Shown: piece after piece, positions 8,509 through 17,888 of the stretch
How the letters are laid out: every line of letters begins with the position of its first letter
Position numbering within the stretch: position 1 is the stretch's first letter
DNA from: JALORV01 sp963712485
Lineage (GTDB): Bacteria; Pseudomonadota; Gammaproteobacteria; Burkholderiales; Burkholderiaceae_F
Length of the DNA: 64,000 nt
Assembly: GCA_963712485.1 (NCBI GenBank)
Contig: CAVQID010000042.1
Span: forward strand, 124,001 to 188,000
Direction of reading: 5' to 3'
Made by a program: the position numbers and the translations under genes
The notes under the pieces: model-generated
Database searches by the model: none
What the model saw: the letters and a program-made list of their open reading frames with translations, nothing else
What the model was told of the DNA's origin: nothing

Positions 8509-9665
8509 ACGACGATCCGCTTGAATTCCAGCCGTCGGCGCTGCTGACGATGGGCGTCGAGCTCGAACTGCAGCTCGTGGAACGACGCACCGGCGACCTG
8601 ACGCGGGCCGCCTCGGACCTGATTGCGCTGGTCACGCGCAAGCCGTTCCCGGGGGACGTAAAGCCCGAGATCACCGAAAGCATGCTGGAAGTCAGCACCT
8701 CCGTGCACAGCGCCTACGCCCCCTTGCGGACGCAGCTGCTTGCGATGCGCGACGCGTTGGTGGTCGGCGCCGACCGCCTCGACATCGAGGTGTGTGGTGG
8801 TGGCGCACATCCGTTCCAGCGCTGGTACGACCGGCAGATCTACGACAGGCCGCGATTCCGCCACGTCGCCGGGCTGTACGGATACCTTGCGAAGCAGTTC
8901 ACCGTGTTCGGACAGCACGTGCATATCGGCTGCGAAAACGGCACACAGGCGATGCGGCTGTTGCATCGGCTCTCGGCTTACATACCGCAGTTCATTGCAC
9001 TGGCCGCCAGCAGTCCCTACCACCAGGGCGTCGATACCTCGTTCGACTGTTCGCGGCTCAACAGCATCAATGCCTTTCCGCTTTCCGGCCGCGCGCCCTT
9101 CCTCACCGACTGGCCGGCATTCGAGCGCTTCTTCGGAAAGCTGCGCCGGCTCGGTGTCGTGGAGAGCATGAAGGACTTCTACTGGGACATACGGCCCAAA
9201 CCCGAGTTCGGAACGATCGAGGTGCGTGTCTTCGATACCCCGCTGACCGTCGAACGTGCGGCGGCGCTGGCGGGGTATATGCAGGCGATCTGCGCGATGC
9301 TGATGGAGCGCGACGACGAAATCACCGATGAGATCTACCTAGCCTACAATTACAACCGGTTCCAGGCGTGCCGCTTCGGGCTGGAAGGTCAGGTGCTGGA
9401 CAGCATCACCGGCGAATCGACGCCGCTGCATATCGCGGTGCTGCAGACCATCGACGCGTGCCGGGACCATGCGCGCGAGCTGGATGCCACGGATGCGCTC
9501 GACGAGATCGAACGCCTTATCCGCACCGAGGGCAATGACGCGCGCTGGCAGCGTGAAACGATGCAGAGCCGACGCTCGCTGGCGGAACTCGTGCTCGAGT
9601 CGGCGGAACGATGGCGTGGTCGCGCGCCGGTCGCGGTAGCGGGAACACTGCCTGTGTACGGCTAG
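8505..9665 (+). CDS. ybdK: YbdK-type carboxylate-amine ligase (glutamate-cysteine ligase family 2)
   Basis: ATP-dependent ligase of the GCS2 family; E. coli YbdK has weak gamma-glutamylcysteine synthetase activity. 386 residues, close to the family norm. Conserved segments: MGVELELQLVE, KPEITESMLEVST, the substrate-site region FGQHVHIGCEN, DCSRLNSINAFPLSGRAPF, and KPEFGTIEVRVFDTPLTV. Translationally coupled to the upstream antiporter, so a thiol or glutamyl product could be linked to cation transport, though that is inference. Convergent with the HisN-like gene; the palindrome CTAG at 9662-9665 supplies the TAG stop of both genes. Confidence 0.88.
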   Translation: MNDDPLEFQPSALLTMGVELELQLVERRTGDLTRAASDLIALVTRKPFPGDVKPEITESMLEVSTSVHSAYAPLRTQLLAMRDALVVGADRLDIEVCGGGAHPFQRWYDRQIYDRPRFRHVAGLYGYLAKQFTVFGQHVHIGCENGTQAMRLLHRLSAYIPQFIALAASSPYHQGVDTSFDCSRLNSINAFPLSGRAPFLTDWPAFERFFGKLRRLGVVESMKDFYWDIRPKPEFGTIEVRVFDTPLTVERAAALAGYMQAICAMLMERDDEITDEIYLAYNYNRFQACRFGLEGQVLDSITGESTPLHIAVLQTIDACRDHARELDATDALDEIERLIRTEGNDARWQRETMQSRRSLAELVLESAERWRGRAPVAVAGTLPVYG

Positions 9666-10513
9666 CGCGGACCGTGCAGCAGACGAAGGGCTTCGTCATG
9701 CAGTCGACCGGCGCTGGCAATCAATGACAGTTCGTCGAGGGGGTCGCCGCCGGTCCAGCTCGTGACGACGCCGCCCGCCGCTTCGATGACCGGGACGATC
9801 GCCGCGACGTCCCAATGGGCCAGGACGGGATCGAGCATCAGGTCGGCACCGGCGGTGGCGAGGGCGAAGTAGCCAAAGCAGTCGCCCCAGGTGCGATAAA
9901 GCCGGGCGCGCCTGATGATGTCCTCGATGCGCGCGACATTCGGCGCACCGCGCTGCTCGCCGGTGGTCCAGTGCGTCGTGGCGAGCACGGTCGCTTCATC
10001 GAGGCGCGCGCAAGGACGTACGTGCACCGACCTCATGGATCCATCGTTCGCATACAGCGTGCACGTGTTGCCATGGCCAACCAGCGCCAGCCCCGGGACC
10101 GGATGAGCGATGACTCCCAGCACCGGACGGAATCCTGCGCCGTCGTCGCGCTCGAGTGCTATCAGCGTGCCGAACAGGAAACAGTTGGTGATGAAGGCGC
10201 GGGTGCCGTCGACCGGATCGAGCACCCAGCGGTAACGCGCGCCCGCCTTGACGCCATGCTCCTCGCCGATGATCCCGTGGTTCGGATAGCGATGCTCGAT
10301 CAGCTCACGCATTGCGAATTCGGCGTTTCGATCAGCGAGCGTGACCGGTGAGGCGTCGGACTTTGTGACGACGGCCGTGCCCGAGAGGAAGTACTGGCGA
10401 ATCGTGGCGAACGCGGTGCCGATCAGCTCGTGCGCGAAAGGAACGAATTCGCGCTCTTCGCCGCGCGTAAGTTCCGCGCTGTATCGGCGACGATTAAAGT
10501 CGAGCTCAGCCAC
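9662..10513 (-). CDS. hisN: inositol monophosphatase-family phosphatase, HisN-type histidinol-phosphatase
   Basis: Mg-dependent phosphatase of the IMPase superfamily, best matching the histidinol-phosphatase (HisN) branch. Motifs: TLADRNAEFAMRE, GEEHG (metal ligands), DPVDGTRAF, and C-terminal AHWDVAAIVPVIEAAGG. I start at a GTG (10511-10513), giving 283 residues. The open frame extends further upstream, but that part lies inside the preceding gene and lacks homology-like sequence. The GTG overlaps the upstream stop by 8 nt, suggesting coupling. The exact substrate is uncertain. Confidence 0.82.
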   Translation of the reverse strand: MAELDFNRRRYSAELTRGEEREFVPFAHELIGTAFATIRQYFLSGTAVVTKSDASPVTLADRNAEFAMRELIEHRYPNHGIIGEEHGVKAGARYRWVLDPVDGTRAFITNCFLFGTLIALERDDGAGFRPVLGVIAHPVPGLALVGHGNTCTLYANDGSMRSVHVRPCARLDEATVLATTHWTTGEQRGAPNVARIEDIIRRARLYRTWGDCFGYFALATAGADLMLDPVLAHWDVAAIVPVIEAAGGVVTSWTGGDPLDELSLIASAGRLHDEALRLLHGPR

Positions 10514-12089
10514 GCTTGGCGGGAGCGAAGAGCGCACCACAGGCGTCGCGGTCCGCAGGAGCCAGCACCTCGGCGCTACAGGCAGCCGCCAACTTTTCAT
10601 GCAGTTGGGCAAGCATCGCGTCGTGCCGGCCATCCTTGTTCCACTTCTGCAGGCGCTGGCTCAGGCGCTCCAGCGAACTGCGACTTCGAGCGGAGAACGC
10701 ATCCGGGTTCGCCGCCGCTTCGCCGACAACCCTGGCCGCTGCTGCTTCGATGCGAGTGGCGTCCGCCGGTGCCAGTTCAAGCAGGTAGTTGACGTAGACG
10801 CCGCCCCACTGCAGGCGCGTCGCCGGGCCCCTGGAGGTCTCGTAGGCCTGACGTGCCCATTCGACCGCGGCGACTTTGCTTTCCGGCGTGCCGCGCTTGC
10901 GGGCGTTCGAAGCAAGGCCAAGCATGTAGTAGTAGGGTGAATGCGAGCGCTCCAGTTCCACCGACAGCAGCACATCAGATTCGTCGAGCAGTCCGGCGTC
11001 CGCCAGCACCGCCCCGGCGCTGGTGATGACCGACTGGCGCTCGTCGAGGTCGGTCGTTTCGCGGTCGACCCGCGTGACCTCCGTGCGTACCTGCGAGACG
11101 AGTGACTCGGGCAGCGGACCAGACTTGTTGTCGAGGCGCGCCAGATCGACCTTGCCACCCAGGGACCAGATGCGGCCGCCATTGGACAGCGTCGGGTCCG
11201 CGATGAGTCTGTCGAGCGCCGTAGTCCATGTCGCTTTGAGATCTTCACGCTCACGCGACTTGGGTGCCGTTGTGTAACCGACGATGTCGGCGGCGTAGCC
11301 CGCGATCAGGTCGTAGTGCTCGCGCACCAGTTCCGGTCGAGCAAGGATGCTGCGCACGCTCGCCAGAGAGTCGGCTTTGTCTGCGGCGGGCTTGACCTCG
11401 CCCTTGGCCGTCGCCGAAAAGGCGATGGCCTGCAGCGTGAGTCGCGATGCCGCCTCGCGCTGATCGGTCGGGCAGGTTTGCGCCAGCCGGATCAGGGTCG
11501 CGGGAACTTCTTCCTTCGGGATGATCTGCTGCTCATCGGTCTCCCACGAATAGAAGGCAAGCAGGCGCCAGTCCTCGGACGCGACCGGTTCTCCCGACAT
11601 CGCTGCCGTCAGCGCTTCACGTGCCGAGGCGCCACCGGTAATCCCGTGGTCCAGAACCTGCATGTACTTCGTCGGCTCCACCGAACCGGCCAGGCGCGTG
11701 ATCTCGGTGCCGTCCGGACGCAGCAGCACCATCGTTGGATAGGCGCCGACACGGAAGCGCTGGCCCAGCGCCTGGCCACTCGGGGTGTCACCGTCAACGT
11801 AGATCGGCACGAACGTTCGCGATTTATCGATGAAGTCCGAGCGCGTGAAAATCGTGCTCTTCACCTGGTTGCACGGCGGGCACCAGGCCGCCGACCAGAA
11901 CACGAACACCGGCTGGTTGCCGGCCTTGGCGCGTGCGAACGCGCTGTCGACGTCTGCCATCGCAGCCGGCCGCACCCACTGAATTTGAGCCTTCTGCGAC
12001 CCTGCCGGGGCGGTTGGCGGTTCGGGCGCCTTCGAGCAGCCCGCAATGACGATCAGCATTGCCGCTGCCGATACGGTCAGTGTCCTCAT
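10506..12089 (-). CDS. thioredoxin-fold lipoprotein with long helical C-terminal region
   Basis: 527 residues from an ATG at 12089 preceded by GAGGAG. The N-terminus is a lipoprotein signal (MLIVIAGC, lipidated Cys18). A thioredoxin-like domain follows: FVFWSAAWCPPCNQ (Cys70/Cys73), then VPIYVDGD and the cis-proline segment VGAYPTMVLLRPDG. After about residue 160 come roughly 360 alpha-helix-prone residues I cannot assign to a named domain. Probably a periplasmic disulfide or chaperone-like protein tethered to a membrane. Overlaps hisN by 8 nt at its 3' end. Confidence 0.8.
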   Translation of the reverse strand: MRTLTVSAAAMLIVIAGCSKAPEPPTAPAGSQKAQIQWVRPAAMADVDSAFARAKAGNQPVFVFWSAAWCPPCNQVKSTIFTRSDFIDKSRTFVPIYVDGDTPSGQALGQRFRVGAYPTMVLLRPDGTEITRLAGSVEPTKYMQVLDHGITGGASAREALTAAMSGEPVASEDWRLLAFYSWETDEQQIIPKEEVPATLIRLAQTCPTDQREAASRLTLQAIAFSATAKGEVKPAADKADSLASVRSILARPELVREHYDLIAGYAADIVGYTTAPKSREREDLKATWTTALDRLIADPTLSNGGRIWSLGGKVDLARLDNKSGPLPESLVSQVRTEVTRVDRETTDLDERQSVITSAGAVLADAGLLDESDVLLSVELERSHSPYYYMLGLASNARKRGTPESKVAAVEWARQAYETSRGPATRLQWGGVYVNYLLELAPADATRIEAAAARVVGEAAANPDAFSARSRSSLERLSQRLQKWNKDGRHDAMLAQLHEKLAAACSAEVLAPADRDACGALFAPAKRG

Positions 12090-12168
12090 GCATCTCCTCG
12101 TGTGGCGCGGTGTTCGGCGCCGGCGGTGACACGCATTATCGCTGGCCGCGATGCCGCTTATAACGACG

Positions 12169-12735
12169 TCAGCTGCGGGCCAGCCGTCGGGCAAGTGCCA
12201 GATAGTGATCAATCGGGGGAGTCACTGCTGCCGCCGACTTCGCAAGATCGTCCCAGAGTCGCACGCACACCGCGTCGGCCGCGTGCGGCTGCTCGATGAA
12301 GCCGTCCGCTTCGGCTTCGGTGAAGATCCCGCCCTGGAGTTCAAGACTGCGCTTGGAGTCGGCCGAGAGGCCGGCCCAGTATTCCACTCCACTCAACCGG
12401 CCGTCGCCACGCGCGCACAGATAGCGCTTGGCATCGACGTGCAGGCGGATCGGCTGCAGTACCGCGTCGTCGAACAGGTCGCGCAGGAAGGGCAGCGCGA
12501 CGTATTCGTGCCGGTCGTCGACGCCGCGCAGCGTCGGCGTTTCGCCCTGGTCGTTGATCAGATGGCCGAGGTCATGCAGGAAGGCGGCAACGACCAGCGC
12601 GTCGGTTGCACCGGCGCGTTCCGCAAGTTCTGCGGATTGCAGTGCGTGCTGCAACTGGGTGACGGGCTCGCCCGCATACATGCGGTGGCCCTTCGCGGCG
12701 AAGAGCCGTGCAATCTCGTCCATCGAGAGTCCCAT
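12169..12735 (-). CDS. PhnZ-like HD-domain oxygenase (phosphonate degradation)
   Basis: 188-residue HD protein of the type found in phosphonate operons. PhnZ is a mixed-valent di-iron oxygenase that cleaves the C-P bond of (R)-2-amino-1-hydroxyethylphosphonate to glycine and phosphate. Compared with PhnZ ligands from memory, the metal residues are in place: His30, His54-Asp55 (FLHDLGHLI), His58, His76, His99 and Asp162/163. The PhnZ signature pair Tyr24/Glu27 appears as Tyr20/Glu23 in MYAGEPVTQLQH, and a substrate lysine as Lys103. Start is 12735, or 12723 (MDEIARLF). It directly follows the Na/Pi transporter. Confidence 0.85.
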   Translation of the reverse strand: MGLSMDEIARLFAAKGHRMYAGEPVTQLQHALQSAELAERAGATDALVVAAFLHDLGHLINDQGETPTLRGVDDRHEYVALPFLRDLFDDAVLQPIRLHVDAKRYLCARGDGRLSGVEYWAGLSADSKRSLELQGGIFTEAEADGFIEQPHAADAVCVRLWDDLAKSAAAVTPPIDHYLALARRLARS

Positions 12736-14415
12736 TCACGTCGTCCGGGTTTCGTTGGCCTGGAACAGTGCCGGTTGCTCCGCGAGCAGGCGCGTCTTGG
12801 AAAGCACGCCCGCCGACTCGAGAATCGGGTAGGCCACCGAGCAGAACAGTGAATTGATGCGCTTGAAGTCCGCGAGCAGGTCAAGGTGCAGCGAACTCGT
12901 TTCGATCGACTGACGGGTGTTGTCGGAAAGGCGCAGAAGATGCTGGTCGGCGTAGCGCATTTCGAGCTCGCGGAAGGCGACTTTCTCCGACATCAGCGAC
13001 TGGGCCGACTTGAGGTCGCCGTTGAGGAACACCGCAACCGCCAGCTGCAGGTTGGCGACCAGACGCGTATGCAGGTCGGTGATCTCCGCGACGCCGGCGT
13101 CGGAGAACGACAGTCCGTGGCGGATCTTGCGCTCGGCAACATCGAGCAGGCCGCGCTCGATGATGTCGCCGACGTGTTCCATGTTGATGGTGAACTGGAT
13201 CACTTCGGTCCAGCGGCGCGATTCGCCGGCATCGAGCGCTTCGCGGCTGATCTGCGCCAGGTAGCGCTTGATCGCCGAGTAGAGCCGGTCGATTTCGTCA
13301 TCGCGTTGGCGCAGCGACTCTGCAAGCTGGACATCGTTGTTGCGCAGCACGATCAGCAGGCCGCTCAGCATGTCCTGTACGGTGTCAGCCAGGCGGATCG
13401 CTTCGCGGGCGGCATTGCCGAGCGCCAGCGGCGGCGTCGCCAGTGCCAGCGGATCGAGGTAGCGCGGTTGAACCGATGTGTCCTTGCCGCGCCCGTCCGG
13501 CAGCCAGCGTTCGGCCAGGGTCGCCACCCGGCCGGTGAACTGGATGAAAGTCAGCGCGAGCATCAGATTGAAGCCGAGATGGAACGCGACCACCAGGTCG
13601 CGCGGGTTCATGTTGAGCTGCTTCAGCCACGGCGTGACGAACGGCAGAAGGCAAAGCGCGAGGGTGACGCCAACGACCTTGAAGACGAAGTTTCCGAGCG
13701 GTACCCGGCGCGTCACCGCGTCGGAACGCCAGGTCGTCATCAGCGCCAGCAGCCCGCTGCCCAGATTGGCACCGAGCACCAGCGGCAGCGCCACGTGGGC
13801 CGGCAGCACGCTGGAGCCGGCCAGGGTGGCGACCAGCAGCACCACTGCAAGGCTCGAATAGCAGAGGATCGCGAAGACCGCGCCGATCAGTACGTCGAGC
13901 AGCAGGTCGCCGGAGATCTGTGCGAACAGCGTCTTGACGCCGGCGCCATGCGCCAGCGGCGCCGTGGCTTCGGTGATCAGTTGCAGCGCGAGGATCATGA
14001 CGCCGAGCCCCAGCACGATCCGGCCGATCTGGCCGGCCCGTTCATTTCTGCGCGACAGAAAGACGACGACACCGACGATGATCGCCAGAGGTGCCAACCA
14101 CGACAGGTCCAGCGAGAAAACCTGCACCATGACTGCGGTGCCGACGTCTGCACCAAGCATCACGGCCAACGCGGCCGATGTGGTAAGCAGGCCTTGCGCT
14201 ACAAACGAAGACGTCAGCAGCGCCGTGGCGGTCGAACTCTGCAGCAGGCCGGTGACGCCGAGCCCGGCGAGGAACGCGGCCAGACGACCGTTCATGCTGC
14301 GCCTGAGGACCTGCCGCAACCCGGCACCGTACACGCGCAGCACACCGGTACGCACGATGTGCGTGCCCCAGACCAGCAGCGCGATCGCCGCCAACAGGTT
14401 CAGCAGAGTGGTCAC
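12736..14415 (-). CDS. Na+/phosphate cotransporter with C-terminal PhoU-like domain
   Basis: 559-residue membrane protein of the NptA/PNaS family. The first ~310 residues hold the inverted transport repeats, with the QSSTAT signature (GLLQSSTATALLTS, near residue 58) and a partner CYSSLAVVLL. The C-terminal ~220 residues are helical and PhoU-like (GNAAREAIRLADTVQDML, FTINMEHVGDIIERGLL). It sits between phnY and the PhnZ-like gene on the same strand; its stop is directly followed by the PhnZ start (TGAATG). Placement suggests it handles phosphate released by phosphonate breakdown. Direction of transport is inference. Confidence 0.9.
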   Translation of the reverse strand: MTTLLNLLAAIALLVWGTHIVRTGVLRVYGAGLRQVLRRSMNGRLAAFLAGLGVTGLLQSSTATALLTSSFVAQGLLTTSAALAVMLGADVGTAVMVQVFSLDLSWLAPLAIIVGVVVFLSRRNERAGQIGRIVLGLGVMILALQLITEATAPLAHGAGVKTLFAQISGDLLLDVLIGAVFAILCYSSLAVVLLVATLAGSSVLPAHVALPLVLGANLGSGLLALMTTWRSDAVTRRVPLGNFVFKVVGVTLALCLLPFVTPWLKQLNMNPRDLVVAFHLGFNLMLALTFIQFTGRVATLAERWLPDGRGKDTSVQPRYLDPLALATPPLALGNAAREAIRLADTVQDMLSGLLIVLRNNDVQLAESLRQRDDEIDRLYSAIKRYLAQISREALDAGESRRWTEVIQFTINMEHVGDIIERGLLDVAERKIRHGLSFSDAGVAEITDLHTRLVANLQLAVAVFLNGDLKSAQSLMSEKVAFRELEMRYADQHLLRLSDNTRQSIETSSLHLDLLADFKRINSLFCSVAYPILESAGVLSKTRLLAEQPALFQANETRTT

Positions 14416-14494
14416 TTGCGGCCGTTACCTCCATTGCGGCCCGCGAGCCGCAAGTCGCGTCCCGCGAGTCGGCAAATACGGAGCCCGATGCACA

Positions 14495-15934
14495 TCACCA
14501 TGGCAGGGAGTAGGTCTTGACGTTGGTGAAGCTCTTCATCGCTTCCTGCACGCCTTCCTTGTACCCGAGCCCGGAGTCCTTGATTCCGCCGAAAGGCGTC
14601 AGTTCCAAGCGGTAACCCGGGACTTCACGCACATTGACACTGCCCACGTTGAGTTCGGCGACGCAGCGCGTGATGACATCGAGACGGTTGGTGCAGATCG
14701 ACGACGAGAGCCCGTAGGCGGTCGAGTTTGCGATTCCGATCGCCTCGTCCAGCGTGCCGAAGCGGATGACCGGCGACACGGGTCCGAACGTCTCTTCCTT
14801 GACCAGCGCCATTTGCGGCTGCACCTGGTCGAGCACGGTCGGGGAGTAAAGCGCGCCGTGCCGCTGATTGCCGGCGAGCAACCGTGCGCCCGCAGCAACG
14901 GCATCCTCGACGCGTTGCTCGAACGCGATCGCGGCGGCTTCGTCTATGACGGTGCCCATGTCGGTCGCCGGATCCAGCGGATCGCCGAACTTCACTGCGC
15001 GCGTCTTGGCGACGAGCTTGTCCGTGAACTCGTCGACGACGTCCTCGTGCACGAGCATGCGCTTGACCGCCGTGCAGCGCTGGCCCGAATTCTTGTAAGA
15101 ACCGCCGGCTGCCAGCGTTGCCGCCTCTTCGACGTCGGCGTCATCCATCACGATGATCGGATCATTGCCGCCCAGTTCGAGGATCTGGCGCTTGTAGACC
15201 GCCTTCGCCGCAATGTACTTGCCGACCGCGACGCCGCCGGTGAAAGTAACGAGGTCGACGTCCGCGTGCGTCAGCATCTCGTCGGCGATCTCGCGCGGGT
15301 CACCGGTCAGCACGGACAGCATCGGCGGTGGCAGGCCGGCCTCGTACAGCACGTCGGCGAGGACATAGGCGGCCATCGGCGTCTTCTCGCTCGGCTTCAG
15401 CACGACGCGATTGTTGGTCGCCACTGCGGGCGCCACCTTGTGGATCACCTGGTTCAGCGGATGATTGAACGGCGTGATCGCCGTGATGACGCCCTGCAGA
15501 GGCTCGCGCAACGTGTAGACCTTGCGGCTCTTGCCGTGCGGTGTCAGATCGCAGGAGAACACCTGGCCGTCGTCGACCAGCGCCTGGTTCGCGGCGAACA
15601 GCAGCACGTCCGAGGCGCGCCCGACCTCGTAAAGCGTGTCCTTCAGGCACAGGCCGGACTCGAGCGTGATGAGCCGCGCAATCTCGTCGCGGCGGCCGGC
15701 GATGATCTCGCCGGCCCGCATCAGGATGCGGTAGCGCTCGTAGCGAGTCAGGCGCGCGCGGTACGCGCGCGCTGCGGCAATCGCCCGGCGCACGTCGTCG
15801 ACCGTCGCCTTCGGCACCGTGGCGATCACTTCGCCGGTATACGGATAGCGCACCTCGAAGCTGCGCGCGGCCGACACCCTCTCGCCGGCGATGCGCAGCG
15901 ACTCGTGGCGCAGCGGAGCAATCGGCGCGTTCAT
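14495..15934 (-). CDS. phnY: phosphonoacetaldehyde dehydrogenase
   Basis: NAD-dependent aldehyde dehydrogenase oxidising phosphonoacetaldehyde to phosphonoacetate. 479 residues. Catalytic Cys287 lies in NSGQRCTAVKRM, the general base Glu253 in ILELGGNDP, and cofactor-site residues in ITPFNHPLNQ and LKPSEKTP. The specific assignment comes from context: its start overlaps the phnA stop by 4 nt (ATGA), and phnW makes its substrate. A 79-nt gap separates it from the Na/Pi gene downstream. Confidence 0.92.
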   Translation of the reverse strand: MNAPIAPLRHESLRIAGERVSAARSFEVRYPYTGEVIATVPKATVDDVRRAIAAARAYRARLTRYERYRILMRAGEIIAGRRDEIARLITLESGLCLKDTLYEVGRASDVLLFAANQALVDDGQVFSCDLTPHGKSRKVYTLREPLQGVITAITPFNHPLNQVIHKVAPAVATNNRVVLKPSEKTPMAAYVLADVLYEAGLPPPMLSVLTGDPREIADEMLTHADVDLVTFTGGVAVGKYIAAKAVYKRQILELGGNDPIIVMDDADVEEAATLAAGGSYKNSGQRCTAVKRMLVHEDVVDEFTDKLVAKTRAVKFGDPLDPATDMGTVIDEAAAIAFEQRVEDAVAAGARLLAGNQRHGALYSPTVLDQVQPQMALVKEETFGPVSPVIRFGTLDEAIGIANSTAYGLSSSICTNRLDVITRCVAELNVGSVNVREVPGYRLELTPFGGIKDSGLGYKEGVQEAMKSFTNVKTYSLPW

Positions 15935-17145
15935 GACTGCGCGTGATTCAGTGCGAGATCAAAGACGTCGAAGTTGCGCCAGCGGCGATTCGTGTCCAGC
16001 CCTGCGATGCGGCGATTCAGGATGATGGGTACGCGCTGCTCGGAGATCCCTCCGTGCGAACGCAGTGGCAGTTCGAGCTGCGACAGATCGTGGCGCGCCC
16101 GGCCGGTACCGAGCACCACGCTGCGCTCGGAGACCACGACGAGGTCGCCGATACGGTCGGCCGGCAGTTCGAAGCGCACTGCGGCTTCGTCGCGCGTCAG
16201 CACGACTTCGATGCCCAGATGCCCGCGCAGCCGCGCCGCGACATCGGCGATCACGTCGGCGGGAAGGTAGATGGTCGCGAACGATCCGAGCGCACCGTGG
16301 TGCACGACGTAAGGGTCGGTGATCGGCAGGATCACTCGTGCTCGTTCGCGGCCGAGCCAATCGTCGAGCAGGTCCTGCAGGAAGATGACGTTCGGGCTGG
16401 CGTCGAGCTTGGTCTTTGCGTTCATGCCATGGTCGGCCGTCAGGCCGACGACCGCACCCAGTTCATCCAGTCGCGCAAGGTAGCGGTCGAGCATCGCGTA
16501 GAAGCGGTTCGCATCCGGATCGCCCGGCGCATGCTTGTGCTGCACGTAGTCGGTTGTCGACAGATACATAAAGTCAGGTCGGCGGGTCTCGAGCAGGCGC
16601 ACACCGGCCGCGAATACGAACTCCGAGAGCTCGGCGCTGTAGACGTCCGGAACCGGCATGCCGACCAGCGGAACGACCTCGTCGATGCCGTTTTCCTGCG
16701 CGCTCACCTGATCGGCCTTCTCGGACGAGAAGCAGATGCCTTTCATCCGGTGGCCGAGCAGCTTGCGCAATTTGTCCTTTGCAGTGACGACCGCAACATT
16801 GGCGCCGGAGTCGGCAAGTGCCGCGAGGATGCTCGGGGCGCGCAGCCACTTTGGATCGTTCATCATGACTTCGCTGTCACTGGCGACGTCGTACAGATAG
16901 TTGCCACAGATGCCATGCACCGAGGGCGGAGCACCGGTCACGATCGACAGGTTATTGGGATTGGTGAAGCTCGGGACCACACAGTCACCGACGAGCGCGG
17001 TGCCTTCAGCCAGCACCCGCTTCATGTAGGGCATTTGGCCCGCTGCCACCGCTTGCGCGATGTAGTCGGGTTCGCAACCGTCGACGCAGACGACGACGGT
17101 CGGTTGGCGCGGAGCCGCATAGCGGCGCCCATTCACTTCCATCAT
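15931..17145 (-). CDS. phnA: phosphonoacetate hydrolase
   Basis: Zinc hydrolase of the alkaline-phosphatase superfamily splitting phosphonoacetate into acetate and phosphate. 404 residues. Metal and nucleophile positions are visible: Asp22 (CVDGCEPDY), Thr61 nucleophile (SFTNPNNLSIVTG), Asp199 and His203 (TTDYVQHKHAPGD), Asp238-His239 (TADHGMN) and a C-terminal His364 (RSHGGISEQ). A second in-frame ATG follows immediately. The spacer to the regulator gene upstream is 7 nt, so regulator-phnA-phnY form one leftward operon. Confidence 0.94.
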   Translation of the reverse strand: MMEVNGRRYAAPRQPTVVVCVDGCEPDYIAQAVAAGQMPYMKRVLAEGTALVGDCVVPSFTNPNNLSIVTGAPPSVHGICGNYLYDVASDSEVMMNDPKWLRAPSILAALADSGANVAVVTAKDKLRKLLGHRMKGICFSSEKADQVSAQENGIDEVVPLVGMPVPDVYSAELSEFVFAAGVRLLETRRPDFMYLSTTDYVQHKHAPGDPDANRFYAMLDRYLARLDELGAVVGLTADHGMNAKTKLDASPNVIFLQDLLDDWLGRERARVILPITDPYVVHHGALGSFATIYLPADVIADVAARLRGHLGIEVVLTRDEAAVRFELPADRIGDLVVVSERSVVLGTGRARHDLSQLELPLRSHGGISEQRVPIILNRRIAGLDTNRRWRNFDVFDLALNHAQS

Positions 17146-17152
17146 GATTGAC

Positions 17153-17872
17153 TCAGCCCTTTCGCCCGGCCCGCTCCAGGGCGGGTTGCGTGAACTTCGC
17201 AGCGCTCAGCGCGCGTTCCTTGCTTTCCATCACGTGGTCATACATGGCGCGGCCGGCGAGCTCCGCATCGCCGGAAGCGATCGACTTCAGGATCGCGCGA
17301 TGTTCGGCTGCGGAGTGCGGAAGCACCGCACCGTCGACGAGGTTGCGCCGGCGGAATAGTGCGAGCTCCTTCACCAGCTTGCCGTAGATCGCCGCCATCT
17401 TGCGGTTGCCGGCGAACTCGACGAGTCGGTCGTGAAACTGCAGGTTCAGCAGGTGATACTCGTCACGATCGTCGGCCTTCACCGCCTGCTCCATGCGCTC
17501 AACTAGGCCGCGCAGCGCCTTCATCTGAACCGGTGTGATCGTTTCGGCAAGGCGACGGCCGACGAGTTCATCCATCGCCGCGCGCAGGTCGTAGATCTCG
17601 GCAGCTTCCGCGTGCGGGATATCCCGTACAAAGACACCGCGGTTCTTCTCCTGCCTCACCAGTCCCGCCTCCTCGAGCATGCGGAAGGCTTCGCGGATCG
17701 GGCCGCGGGAGACGCCGAGGCGCTCCGACAGCCAGGCCTCCGTGAGCTTGGCTCCCGGCGCGATCTCGCCGTCGAGGATCATCCGCTCGATCTCCTGCTG
17801 CGCTGCGGTCGCCAGTGAATTGGCGCGCAGCAGCGCAATGGTCGGATGGGGTACGACGTTGGTAACGGCCAT
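17153..17872 (-). CDS. GntR-family (FCD) phosphonate-utilisation regulator
   Basis: 239 residues from an ATG at 17870-17872. N-terminal winged helix-turn-helix (ATAAQQEIERMILDGEI, LSERLGVSRGPIREAFRMLEEAGLV) and a helical C-terminal FCD effector domain (RAAMDELVGRRLAET, FHDRLVEFAGNRKM, EHRAILKSIASGDAELA). It matches the regulators found in Burkholderia-type phn clusters. A longer open frame upstream is rejected because it would run through the operator. The perfect palindrome 17 nt upstream of the start suggests autoregulation and control of the divergent transporter operon. I saw no Pho-box-like element. Confidence 0.88.
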   Translation of the reverse strand: MAVTNVVPHPTIALLRANSLATAAQQEIERMILDGEIAPGAKLTEAWLSERLGVSRGPIREAFRMLEEAGLVRQEKNRGVFVRDIPHAEAAEIYDLRAAMDELVGRRLAETITPVQMKALRGLVERMEQAVKADDRDEYHLLNLQFHDRLVEFAGNRKMAAIYGKLVKELALFRRRNLVDGAVLPHSAAEHRAILKSIASGDAELAGRAMYDHVMESKERALSAAKFTQPALERAGRKG

Positions 17873-17888
17873 ATGGCGGCAGCCTACA

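Noticed and set aside
12886..17151. Long plus-strand open frames opposite the Na/Pi, phnY and phnA genes (up to about 670 codons)
   Set aside because: Composition is Arg/His/Gln-rich with no domain logic; they mirror well-supported minus-strand genes in GC-rich DNA.
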